A stretch of DNA of 12,877 bases from EX4484-217-1 sp964496035. Lineage in GTDB: Archaea; Thermoproteota; Thermoprotei_A; EX4484-217-1. The DNA is taken from contig CAZBXI010000040.1 in the NCBI GenBank assembly GCA_964496035.1, forward strand, positions 1 through 12,877, given 5' to 3'. The notes under the pieces are model-generated. The model had not been told where the DNA came from. It saw only the letters and a list, made by a program, of their open reading frames with translations, and made no database searches. The position numbers were made by a program, and so were the translations under genes. Of this stretch, positions 6,567-12,877 are shown piece by piece. Numbering within the stretch: position 1 is the first letter of the stretch; the number at the start of each line of letters is the position of its first letter.

Positions 6567-7522
6567 TACGCGTAAAGCCAACATTTAACATATCTCCCCT
6601 TACCCACGTTTACTACCGGAGGTTCTTCTCTAGCACATTTCTCTATGGCATATGGGCATCTAGGGTGGAATCTACATCCCGAAGGAGGGTTAGCTAGGTC
6701 AGGTGGATTTCCTTTAATCTCCTTTATTTCTTTTTTAACGAAAACATCAGGTATACTTTGAATGAGTCCTTGAGTATATGGGTGCAATGGTTTTGAAAGT
6801 ATTTCATCAGATGACGCGTATTCGTATAAGTGTCCAGCATACATTACCGCTATTTTATCTGCTCTTTCAGCAGCTAGGGAAATATCGTGGGTTATAAGTA
6901 TTATTGAAGTTTTCAATTCCTCCTTTAAACTTACAAGTAAATCCATTATCCTGTCTTGAACTATAACGTCTAATGCCGTAGTAGGTTCATCAGCTATTAT
7001 TAATTTAGGCTTTAAAACGGTAGCTAAAGCAATCATGACTCTTTGTCTTTGCCCGCCGGATAATTGATGAGGATAACTGTTAAGTCTGTTAGGAGGTAAA
7101 CCTACTTCCATAAGCGCTTCAGCAGCCATCTTATATGCTTCCTTCTTACTCACATTTAAATGTTCAAGTATTGTTTCAACAAGCTGGTTTCCAACTTTCT
7201 GTAATGGATCAAGACTGGTTAATGGGTCTTGAAACACCATTCCTACCTCTTTTCCTCTAACCTTCCTTATTTCCGCCTCCGATAATTCAAGAAGATTTTT
7301 ACCATCTAAAACAACTTTTCCGCCAACTATTCTTCCCTGAGGAGGTAGTAATCGAACAATAGCATATCCAAGTGTTGATTTTCCACTGCCGCTTTCACCT
7401 ACTAAGCCAATCATTTCCCTACTGCTTACAGTTAAGGAAACGTTGTCTACTGCTCTAACAACACCTCTGCTAGTATAGTAGTATACTTTAAGGTTTTCTA
7501 TGGATAGCAATGTTTTACTCAT
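6566..7522 (-). CDS. oppD: Opp/Dpp ABC importer ATP-binding protein (OppD type), 318 aa
   Basis: This is the second ATPase of the importer and probably forms a heterodimer with OppF under the OppB-OppC channel. Motifs seen are Walker A GESGSGKS (42-49), Q-loop Q98, signature LSGGQ (154-158), Walker B LIIADE ending D178-E179, D-loop ALD (183-185) and switch His 212. The C-terminal extension has the same four-cysteine arrangement as OppF (C283, C289, C296, C314) after the NPPSGCR stretch, so both ATPases may carry a metal or Fe-S site. The length is typical of the family. The start overlaps the oppC stop by four bases (ATGA), with the ribosome site GAGAGG inside the end of oppC, which suggests tight translational coupling. 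There is no sign of truncation or a missing catalytic residue. Peptides and oligosaccharides are both known substrates of archaeal members. Confidence 0.94.
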   Translation of the reverse strand: MSKTLLSIENLKVYYYTSRGVVRAVDNVSLTVSSREMIGLVGESGSGKSTLGYAIVRLLPPQGRIVGGKVVLDGKNLLELSEAEIRKVRGKEVGMVFQDPLTSLDPLQKVGNQLVETILEHLNVSKKEAYKMAAEALMEVGLPPNRLNSYPHQLSGGQRQRVMIALATVLKPKLIIADEPTTALDVIVQDRIMDLLVSLKEELKTSIILITHDISLAAERADKIAVMYAGHLYEYASSDEILSKPLHPYTQGLIQSIPDVFVKKEIKEIKGNPPDLANPPSGCRFHPRCPYAIEKCAREEPPVVNVGKGRYVKCWLYA

Positions 7523-8382
7523 CTCCTCTCAGCCTCTCTTAGACTTAGAAGATCATTTAATCCCTCGCCTATAAGTGCAAAACCTGTAGCTAGAAGCATA
7601 ATCATTAACCCTGGAAATGCTACCAACCACCAATAACCAGCTAGGAGATATTCGTGGCCAGCTCTTAAATCAGCACCCCAATCGGGTGTTGGTGGAGGTA
7701 CGCTAAAACCTAGAAAGCTTAATCCTGCTTCGGTTAAAATAGCGTCAGCAATGTTCATTGTGAAAACAACTATAACCGTAGGTAAGAGGTTAGGTAGAAT
7801 ATGTCTAATAATTATTCTTGAGTCTTTAGCTCCAATAGCTTTAGCTGCTTCAACGTAAAGTAGCGACTTTATTGAGAGAGTTTGCCCACGAACCATTCTG
7901 AAATACGTTGGAATGTAGACTACAGCTATGGCTATTACGGCATTTACCATACTAGGACCTAAAACAGCAGCAATGGCTAACGCTAAAATTAAGCTTGGAA
8001 AAGCATACATACTGTCCATGACTATAGAGAATACTCTGTCAACAATTCTACCGTAGTATCCTGAAATTAAACCTAAAGGAACACCAACGCACATGGACAG
8101 TAATGTAGCAGAGATAACTACCGTTAAGACTGTTCTTCCACCATAAAGTATTCTTGAGAACACATCGTAACCTAAATTATTTGTTCCCATAATATGCTTT
8201 GGCGATGGTGGTTGGAGTGCTACACCAGCCTTCGTAATGGGGCTGTAAGGTGTTAGCAGTGGAGCAGCAATGGAGAGAACTATAATAGTTGCAACTATGG
8301 CTAAACCTAGTTTAAGCATTAAACCTGACTCTCTTATTTGCGGAATAATTGTTCTCCTAATTATTTTGAACCCTATATTCAT
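7519..8382 (-). CDS. oppC: Opp/Dpp ABC importer permease (OppC type), 287 aa
   Basis: This is a channel-forming membrane subunit with a first hydrophobic helix at about 22-40, an external loop, and then five further hydrophobic segments. The conserved box that opens the family's permease domain is present as GTNNLGYDVFSR (66-77). It departs from the usual GTDxxGRD at two positions (N68 for D, Y72 for R). The cytoplasmic EAA loop that docks on the ATPases is EAAKAIGAKD (178-187), followed by RHILPN. The C-terminus ends in the typical GFALIGEGLND stretch. The length is normal (about 280-300). It starts at ATG 8382, 9 bases after the oppB stop, and overlaps oppD by four bases. Its place between oppB and oppD fixes its role in the same importer. 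Confidence 0.93.
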   Translation of the reverse strand: MNIGFKIIRRTIIPQIRESGLMLKLGLAIVATIIVLSIAAPLLTPYSPITKAGVALQPPSPKHIMGTNNLGYDVFSRILYGGRTVLTVVISATLLSMCVGVPLGLISGYYGRIVDRVFSIVMDSMYAFPSLILALAIAAVLGPSMVNAVIAIAVVYIPTYFRMVRGQTLSIKSLLYVEAAKAIGAKDSRIIIRHILPNLLPTVIVVFTMNIADAILTEAGLSFLGFSVPPPTPDWGADLRAGHEYLLAGYWWLVAFPGLMIMLLATGFALIGEGLNDLLSLREAERR

Positions 8383-8391
8383 TTTCCAACC

Positions 8392-9408
8392 TCAATACCT
8401 TATTCTAGGGTCTATTAGAGCATACAGTATGTCAACTATTAGATTAACTACTGAAACGAATATGGCGAAAAATACTATAGTTCCCTGGATTGTAGTGTAG
8501 TCAACATACTTTATTCTTTCAAGTAAGAACGTTCCCATTCCGGGCCATGAGAAAGTGGTTTCTGTTAGTACTGCTCCGGTGAGTAGTATAGCGAATTGGA
8601 GACCCATCATGGTTAATACGGGTATAAATGCGTTCTTCAAAGCATGTTTTAGAACCTTGAACTCACTTAACCCTCTTGCTCTAGCTGCCCTGATAAAGTC
8701 TTGAGATAGAACATCAATCATATTAGCTCTAACAAGCCTAGTATATGCTCCTGAAAGAACAATGCCTAGGGTAAGTGAAGGTAAGATCAAATGGTATAAA
8801 GCGTTCATTGTTATATCGAACCTGCCTGTAAGAATACCATCTAAAACGTAAAGTCCTGTTATAGGTTTCCAACCTATAGTCAATCCTGGATCTATTCTGC
8901 CACCTACGGGAAGTACTTTTAAATATACTCCGAAAATGAGTTGAAACATCATCCCGAGCCATGGAATAAACAGCGCATAAGCTACAATACTATATAGTCT
9001 TAGCGAAGTGTCTACTCTAGTGTAACATTTAACGCCAGCAATAGTCCCGGTGGTTAAACCTATTATTATACTTACTAGGAAACCGAAAATTGTTAACTCT
9101 ATTGTTGCAGGTAAATGGTCTAGTATTTCAGCGAGAACGGGTCTTCTACCCCAGATAAGCGACCTACCAAAATCACCTCTAATAATTCCAAGAATATAAT
9201 CTACATACTGAACATGGTATGGCTTATTTAGCCCAGCTTCCTCCTTTAACCTCTCAATGTATTCTGGAGGAGCTTTCATACCAACCATTGCTGTTATAGG
9301 GTCTCCTGGCATAATCCTTAAAATTATGAATACTATGGTTAGTAAAGTAAATACTATAGGTATTGTCATGAGCATTCTAACAACGATGTATGTCCTAAGT
9401 GTAGCCAT
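8392..9408 (-). CDS. oppB: Opp/Dpp ABC importer permease (OppB type), 338 aa
   Basis: This is the partner channel subunit of OppC, with six predicted membrane helices. The N-terminal helix is followed by the family hallmark RIMPGDP. Further on come GDFGRSL, the EAA-type docking loop RAARARGLSEFKV (starting near residue 240) and NAFIPV. The C-terminus IDPRIRY is the standard OppB ending. An in-frame TTG at 9414 would add two residues, but I prefer ATG 9408 because GTGAT lies five bases before it. The gene follows oppA by 74 bases, the only sizeable spacer in the operon. That spacer contains a U-rich tract and a possible 19-codon mini-ORF. Family and role are secure, and the transported molecule is unknown. 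Confidence 0.93.
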   Translation of the reverse strand: MATLRTYIVVRMLMTIPIVFTLLTIVFIILRIMPGDPITAMVGMKAPPEYIERLKEEAGLNKPYHVQYVDYILGIIRGDFGRSLIWGRRPVLAEILDHLPATIELTIFGFLVSIIIGLTTGTIAGVKCYTRVDTSLRLYSIVAYALFIPWLGMMFQLIFGVYLKVLPVGGRIDPGLTIGWKPITGLYVLDGILTGRFDITMNALYHLILPSLTLGIVLSGAYTRLVRANMIDVLSQDFIRAARARGLSEFKVLKHALKNAFIPVLTMMGLQFAILLTGAVLTETTFSWPGMGTFLLERIKYVDYTTIQGTIVFFAIFVSVVNLIVDILYALIDPRIRY

Positions 9409-9413
9409 GAACA

Positions 9414-9418
9414 ATCAC
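9414..9418 (-). promoter_or_regulatory. Shine-Dalgarno site deciding the oppB start
   Basis: The minus strand reads GTGAT, five bases before the ATG at 9408. It also contains the TGA stop of the preceding 19-codon mini-ORF, so ribosomes finishing that ORF would end on the oppB ribosome site. Confidence 0.55.
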
Positions 9419-9474
9419 TTAAGTAGGTTGTAGGAAAAAAGTTTTAAGCTAAAATATTTTTCTATTTTCCTCAT
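9415..9474 (-). CDS. Possible 19-codon coupling mini-ORF between oppA and oppB
   Basis: An ATG at 9474 lies 8 bases after the oppA TAG stop, directly behind a G-rich stretch (GGGGGGTGC) that could serve as a ribosome site. The frame encodes MRKIEKYFSLKLFSYNLLK and stops with a TGA lying inside the oppB Shine-Dalgarno. The geometry suits a leader or coupling peptide that hands ribosomes from oppA to oppB. It may equally be chance: the frame is short, AT-rich and unlike any peptide I know. Treat it as a hypothesis, not a confirmed gene. Confidence 0.22.
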   Translation of the reverse strand: MRKIEKYFSLKLFSYNLLK

Positions 9475-9482
9475 GCACCCCC

Positions 9483-11093
9483 CTATTCCTTCCAATATAG
9501 TAGCCAATATCTGAATAGCATTGTTGCATCTAGAACTATTCCGCCTACATTCTTCTTAGCAGCAACGAATAATTTTCCTTGTATTAAAGGTATTATTGGT
9601 ACGTCTTCAGCAAGTATTTCCTGTACTTGTTCATAGTATGGTGTTCTTTCCTCTATGGTTTCTTTCATAGTTGCTTTATCAAGCAAGCTGTCTACCTCTG
9701 GGTTAGCGTATCCTGAGCCAGTCCATTTATTAGCGGCACTATGTAGGAATGGTGTTGTATAGTCATCTGGATCTATGTAGTCTGGATACCATCCGTATAA
9801 TGATAATTGTAGTGCTCCTTTACGTGTAAACTCTAAATACTGTGTCCATTCAGCGTTCTTAATAGTTACTTTAATCATTCCTGTAGCTTCAAATTGCTCC
9901 CTAAGAACTGCCGCAAGGTCCTTCTCGGTGTCACCATAGTGTGTTGGCGTATACCACAATTCTATTTCTAACGGATTATCTTCGTTATAACCTGCTTGCT
10001 GTAGTAGGTTCCTAGCGAGTTCTAAGTTTGGCTCCTCGCCGTACTTCTCCTTGAAAACATCTTTGTGACTCCACATACCCTTAGGTATGAGGCTGTATAG
10101 CGGTTCCCATGTGTTCAGGTATACTCTTTCACAAATATCTGCTCTATCAATAGCTGCTGCTAAGGCTTGTCTAACAAGTTTGTTGTCTGTTCCAGGCATT
10201 TGCGTATTAATAATTATATATCTTATTGCTGCACCAGGGACCTCAATTACCTGAATATCTGGATTCTTCTTTAAACTTTCAATATCTGCTGGGTTCAGCG
10301 TTCTCCACGCAATATCTATTTCTCCTCTTTCAAGAGCAAGCCTTAACGTTGTTGCATCTTTAAAGAACCTTATAATAACTCTCTGAATCTTAGGTTTCTC
10401 ACCATGGTAATACGGGCTAGCTTCCAGTACAAGCTCTTGATCTCTAACCCACTTAACGATCTTATATGGTCCTACACCACCTGCTGTTTGGTCGCTGTCT
10501 ATTTCGTCAGGTTTGTAGTCTGGGTGAACCGGGAAGTATGGTGGTGTCGCTAATAATGCTAGGAAGTAAGACACAGGTTTCTTCAGTATGAATTTAACGG
10601 TGTAATCGTCAACAGCAACGACATCTTCAACAAACTCCGTTACTAGCCAAGCCGGGTCTCCCTGTATCTTCATAACTCTCTTAATGCTTCTAACAACGTC
10701 ATGTGCTGTACACGGTGTTCCATCGGCAAATTTCAAATCTTTCTTCAAATGGAATATGTATACCTTACCTTCCTCCTGAACTTCGTGAGACTCTGCAATA
10801 CCATATGTAAGTTCAGTTGTTCCAGGCTTATACCTCATTAAACCCTCCATAACGTTGTTAAGTACTTCCCATGTGAAGAAATCGTAGGCGTTAGCAGGGT
10901 CTAGGTCGCTGACCTTGTCGGTAACACCTATAACTATTTGGGAAAGTGCTGGAGTAGGTGAAGGACTAGGACTTGTGGTCGGCGATGGTGTTGCCGTGGG
11001 TTTAAATGTTGCCATAAACGCGGCTGCTACTGCTAGGAGGACAATGGCTGCTATGATTAATGCTTTCATATTCAATAACATAGCTTTCCTCAT
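9483..11093 (-). CDS. oppA: Extracellular solute-binding protein, family 5 (OppA type), membrane-anchored, 536 aa
   Basis: This protein captures the substrate outside the cell and delivers it to OppBC. Residues about 11-28 form one hydrophobic helix after a short basic start. A Pro/Ser/Thr-rich linker follows (31-49, TATPSPTTSPSPSPTP), then the SBP family 5 fold. There is no lipobox cysteine and no C-terminal membrane helix, so it is probably tethered by an uncleaved N-terminal helix, or secreted if cleaved. Family features include LKFADGTPCTAHDVVRSIKR, IKWVRDQELVLEASPYYHG, VRQALAAAIDR and LYGWYPDYIDPDDY. Archaeal members bind peptides or oligosaccharides, and the sequence does not decide which. 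ATG 11093 is used here; ATG 11081 has a better-placed GAGG and would remove only four residues. It is the first gene of the operon, with a TATA-like element close upstream. Confidence 0.92.
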   Translation of the reverse strand: MRKAMLLNMKALIIAAIVLLAVAAAFMATFKPTATPSPTTSPSPSPTPALSQIVIGVTDKVSDLDPANAYDFFTWEVLNNVMEGLMRYKPGTTELTYGIAESHEVQEEGKVYIFHLKKDLKFADGTPCTAHDVVRSIKRVMKIQGDPAWLVTEFVEDVVAVDDYTVKFILKKPVSYFLALLATPPYFPVHPDYKPDEIDSDQTAGGVGPYKIVKWVRDQELVLEASPYYHGEKPKIQRVIIRFFKDATTLRLALERGEIDIAWRTLNPADIESLKKNPDIQVIEVPGAAIRYIIINTQMPGTDNKLVRQALAAAIDRADICERVYLNTWEPLYSLIPKGMWSHKDVFKEKYGEEPNLELARNLLQQAGYNEDNPLEIELWYTPTHYGDTEKDLAAVLREQFEATGMIKVTIKNAEWTQYLEFTRKGALQLSLYGWYPDYIDPDDYTTPFLHSAANKWTGSGYANPEVDSLLDKATMKETIEERTPYYEQVQEILAEDVPIIPLIQGKLFVAAKKNVGGIVLDATMLFRYWLLYWKE

Positions 11094-11120
11094 AACCTAC
11101 ACACACCTATGCTTATCTTA

Positions 11121-11131
11121 GTATTTTATGC
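11121..11131 (-). promoter_or_regulatory. Possible promoter (box A) of the opp operon
   Basis: The minus strand reads GCATAAAATAC about 28-38 bases before the oppA ATG, predicting a transcript start near 11100 and an almost leaderless mRNA. It lies in the 116-base gap downstream of the ATP synthase operon, after a T-rich stretch that could end that transcript. Confidence 0.45.
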
Positions 11132-11149
11132 TAAAGTCGGCTAAGCGTA

Positions 11150-11165
11150 CCTAAAAAATTTTTCT
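11150..11165 (-). terminator. Possible U-tract terminator of the ATP synthase operon
   Basis: On the minus strand a run of six T (11158-11153) follows a run of A, about 50 bases beyond the stop of the DUF61-like gene. Archaeal RNA polymerase often terminates at such T-runs without a strong hairpin. A weak inverted repeat, CTTTAA (11183-11188) with TTAAAG (11196-11201), lies just before it. This is suggestive only. Confidence 0.3.
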
Positions 11166-11209
11166 CATTAAAACCTAAAGACCTTTAACTAAAATTTAAA
11201 GAAACAATC

Positions 11210-11644
11210 TTACGTCATAATACTTTTTAGCGAAAAAGCAATTTGTGTTACTGTTCTAAGTTTTTCCCTTAAAACACCTATTTGAGGCCTATAGATGATT
11301 ATTTCTTTAACTCCCTCCTTAATATCTAGTCCAAGTACTTTAGCTACTACTTTAACTTCCATTTCTCCTCTAACAATAGCTGCTCCTTCACCATAGCTTG
11401 GATTAAGCTCTATAATTATGGGTAAAAGTATTTTATCCCATTCGTCCTCAGTAAGCATGTTCTTCAGAAACTCTAGTTCTTTACGTCTGAACATGTGTAT
11501 TGTTCCATCTCTGCAAACTACGTGGGGGTATTTTTCGGAAAGAAGCTCCTTAAGAGTCTTCTTAGTGTAAGGCAAGTGAACATTAGCTAGTCTTAAAAGC
11601 TCTTCTCTAAGCAGCTCTTCCCACAGTATTTCTCTTTCACTCAT
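11210..11644 (-). CDS. DUF61/UPF0216 family protein, 144 aa
   Basis: This is a small soluble archaeal protein of unknown function. The features I associate with DUF61/UPF0216 are LKELL then PHVVCRDGTIHMFRRKELEFL (about 31-60), with D46-G47 and the H/F-R-K-E-L-E core; LPIIIE (74-79); G-x-VRGEMEVKVVAKVLG (about 87-105); and YRPQIGVLREKLRTVTQIAF (118-137). There is no signal peptide or membrane segment. The N-terminus is helical and the rest looks mixed alpha/beta. It starts at ATG 11644, overlapping the subunit D stop by four bases (ATGA), so it is translationally coupled to the ATP synthase operon and ends it. The assignment comes from recall of the family pattern without a search. A role in ATP synthase assembly is only a guess from position. 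Confidence 0.7.
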   Translation of the reverse strand: MSEREILWEELLREELLRLANVHLPYTKKTLKELLSEKYPHVVCRDGTIHMFRRKELEFLKNMLTEDEWDKILLPIIIELNPSYGEGAAIVRGEMEVKVVAKVLGLDIKEGVKEIIIYRPQIGVLREKLRTVTQIAFSLKSIMT

Positions 11645-12291
11645 TCTCCACGCCTTCTAGCTAGGAGAACTTTAACTCTCTTAAGCCTAGCTCTTTCCTC
11701 TCTTTCTCTCTCCTCGAACTTCATAGATAAGTACTTAATAGTTGCTTGAATCCTAGGTATTAAAATGTGTTCAAGGACATTAACTCTTCTCCTCATCTTC
11801 CTAATTTCAATACCTAGTCTTTCAAGTGTTTTCTCTACTTCAGCGAGTTCTATAGATAGTTTAAGTAGTTCTTCAAATCTTCTAGATGCTTCATCAATGT
11901 ATAGTGAAGTATCTGATAGTATGTATCCTCTTTCACTAAGTTTTCTCTCGGCGTCTACAGGTTCTAGTAAGGGGACTTTTACACCCATAATGTTTTGTGT
12001 ACCGAAAACTATTTCGAAATCTCTTTCAACACCAAGCATTTCCTTAGTTAAAAAAGCTCTACCGTGGAAACCGTAGGCAATAGATAGTGCCTCATATGCT
12101 TTAGAAAAATGTTTGTTAAGCTTTTCCCTTTTCTTAACAGCATTACGTGCAATGCTTAGGAATTCCGCAACAAGTATTGTTAAACGTTCTCTTAGTATTC
12201 TATGAATTCTCCTAGCTAAGACAAGTCTTCTCTTAAGCTTAATAAGCTCTATTTTCGTAGGCCTAACTTTCAAAATTTTCGCAGAGCTCAT
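11641..12291 (-). CDS. atpD: A-type ATP synthase subunit D, 216 aa
   Basis: This is the central-stalk rotor subunit of the archaeal A1Ao ATP synthase, which transmits rotation between the membrane ring and the A3B3 head. The two halves of the expected long antiparallel coiled coil are visible. The N-terminal helix is VRPTKIELIKLKRRLVLARR, and the C-terminal helix runs from VLEHILIPRIQATIKYLSMK to ERARLKRVKVLLARR. Both are hallmarks of the subunit D family. The length is normal (200-215). It lies 34 bases downstream of subunit B in the standard archaeal gene order and overlaps the next gene by four bases. The ribosome site before ATG 12291 is weak (AGGG about 9 bases upstream), so coupling to subunit B may matter. 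I find no unusual residues. Confidence 0.95.
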   Translation of the reverse strand: MSSAKILKVRPTKIELIKLKRRLVLARRIHRILRERLTILVAEFLSIARNAVKKREKLNKHFSKAYEALSIAYGFHGRAFLTKEMLGVERDFEIVFGTQNIMGVKVPLLEPVDAERKLSERGYILSDTSLYIDEASRRFEELLKLSIELAEVEKTLERLGIEIRKMRRRVNVLEHILIPRIQATIKYLSMKFEEREREERARLKRVKVLLARRRGE

Positions 12292-12325
12292 TAGCTAAAC
12301 CCTGTGATTTAAAAGGTGATGAACG

Positions 12326-12877
12326 TTAGACTTTCTCCCTGTACTTCGGATGATATTTTCTTATGAACTCCTCTTTTATCAGTTTAAGGTCTTCTTCGGG
12401 AATTATGGATAGCAAGTCCCATGCAATATCCAATGTTTCCTCTATAGTTCTTCTCTCGTATTCTCCCTGCTTAATGAATCTAGCTTCGAATTCATCAGCA
12501 AACTTCAGATACTTTTTATCTCTCTCACTTAAAGCCTCCGTACCAACTATGACAGAGAGTTCTCTTAAGTGTTGGCCTTCAGCATAGGCGGCGTAGAGCT
12601 GCATGAAAACGTCTCTATGGTCTTCTCTTGTCTTACCAGGTCCAATACCTTCCTTCATAAGTCTTGAAAGTGAAAGGAACACGTCCATGGGCGGGTATAT
12701 TCCCTTCCTATGTAAGTCTCTTGAAAGAACAAGTTGTCCTTCTGTAATGTAGCCTGTGAGATCGGGTATTGGATGTGTTATGTCGTCGTCGGGCATTGTT
12801 AATATGGGCATTATTGTTACTGATCCTTTCTTACCCCAAATCCTTCCAGCTCTCTCATACATAGTAGCTAAGTCTGT
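12326..12877 (-). CDS. atpB: A-type ATP synthase subunit B, C-terminal 183 residues (5' part off window)
   Basis: This is the non-catalytic nucleotide-binding-fold subunit that alternates with subunit A in the cytoplasmic head of the archaeal ATP synthase. The frame is open to the right edge and continues the family sequence TDLATMYERAGR across it. The ATG at 12862 is therefore internal and not a start. Recognisable stretches are GSVTIMPILTMPDDDITHP, PDLTGYITEGQ, LSRDLHRKGIYPP, the SLSRLMKEGIGPGKTREDH region, and a C-terminal helical domain ending KYHPKYREKV. The full protein is normally about 460-470 residues, so roughly 60 percent is missing to the right. It is the first visible gene of an operon continuing into subunit D and the DUF61-like gene. 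Confidence 0.96.
   Translation of the reverse strand, partial: TDLATMYERAGRIWGKKGSVTIMPILTMPDDDITHPIPDLTGYITEGQLVLSRDLHRKGIYPPMDVFLSLSRLMKEGIGPGKTREDHRDVFMQLYAAYAEGQHLRELSVIVGTEALSERDKKYLKFADEFEARFIKQGEYERRTIEETLDIAWDLLSIIPEEDLKLIKEEFIRKYHPKYREKV

Noticed and set aside
6553..6591. A 13-residue N-terminal extension of OppF starting at ATG 6591
   Set aside because: It would overlap oppD by 26 bases, its purine-rich site is too close to the ATG, and the family normally begins at the MVELEV segment, which has GGAGAT at good spacing.
8270..8962. Short frames on both strands within oppB and oppC
   Set aside because: They overlap conserved permease sequence in other frames and show no recognisable protein features.
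9409..9414. TTG start for OppB two codons upstream of ATG 9408
   Set aside because: The GTGAT ribosome site overlaps the TTG and is correctly spaced for the ATG.
10930..11010. Low-complexity repeat on the plus strand (GGTGTT/GGACTAGG-like units)
   Set aside because: It is explained by codons for the Pro/Ser/Thr linker of OppA; no regular unit or spacers, so it is not a CRISPR or tandem array.
11765..12076. 103-codon plus-strand frame opposite ATP synthase subunit D
   Set aside because: It is Ser/Leu-rich antisense of a coiled-coil gene, with no start context and no homology that I recognise.
12292..12325. ATCACCT in the subunit B-D spacer, resembling an anti-Shine-Dalgarno sequence
   Set aside because: No stable pairing with the subunit D ribosome site could be drawn beyond three bases, so chance is the simpler explanation.
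12363..12587. 74-codon plus-strand frame opposite ATP synthase subunit B
   Set aside because: It is antisense to strongly conserved subunit B sequence.

Overview
The window looks like compact, AT-rich archaeal chromosome, most likely from a thermophilic member of the Thermoproteota (TACK) lineage. The evidence is an A-type ATP synthase operon (subunits B and D followed by a DUF61/UPF0216-like gene), archaeal Shine-Dalgarno motifs (GGTGAT, GGAGAT), occasional TTG starts, TATA/box-A-like elements close to starts, very short spacers with many ATGA overlaps, and an archaeal-type membrane-anchored solute-binding protein. I cannot name the genus. I see no rRNA, tRNA, CRISPR array, insertion sequence or integrase, so this reads as ordinary core and transport chromosome with a few less familiar genes. 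No stretch longer than about 160 bases lacks a gene.

Layout from left to right. Positions 1-281 hold the start of an unrecognised helical protein on the minus strand. A 159-base divergent intergenic region with a nested inverted repeat separates it from a plus-strand HD-domain phosphohydrolase (441-995). That gene overlaps tail-to-tail with a minus-strand MFS permease (984-2114). Next come a very large CoxE-like VWA protein (2189-4300) and a MoxR-family AAA+ ATPase (4310-5248), an apparent operon, with a 53-residue acidic helical protein (5338-5499) just upstream that is too short for routine gene calling. Then a complete Opp/Dpp-type ABC importer operon on the minus strand, transcribed oppA (ends 9483), oppB, oppC, oppD, oppF (ends 5563). 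Finally the 3' end of an A-ATPase operon: subunit B (running off the window), subunit D, and the DUF61-like gene.

How the genes work together. OppA, tethered outside the membrane by an N-terminal hydrophobic helix and a Pro/Ser/Thr linker, would capture a peptide or oligosaccharide. OppB and OppC form the channel, and OppD and OppF hydrolyse ATP. The ATP synthase B subunit belongs to the catalytic head and D to the central rotor stalk. The MoxR ATPase and the MIDAS-containing VWA protein probably form a chaperone or remodelling pair of the RavA-ViaA/CoxD-CoxE type, with unknown clients. The most interesting unexplained material is the MoxR-VWA locus, because the VWA protein is unusually long and a tiny acidic helical gene sits directly upstream, and a possible coupling mini-ORF between oppA and oppB. 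I do not see a clear-cut new defence or mobile system here.
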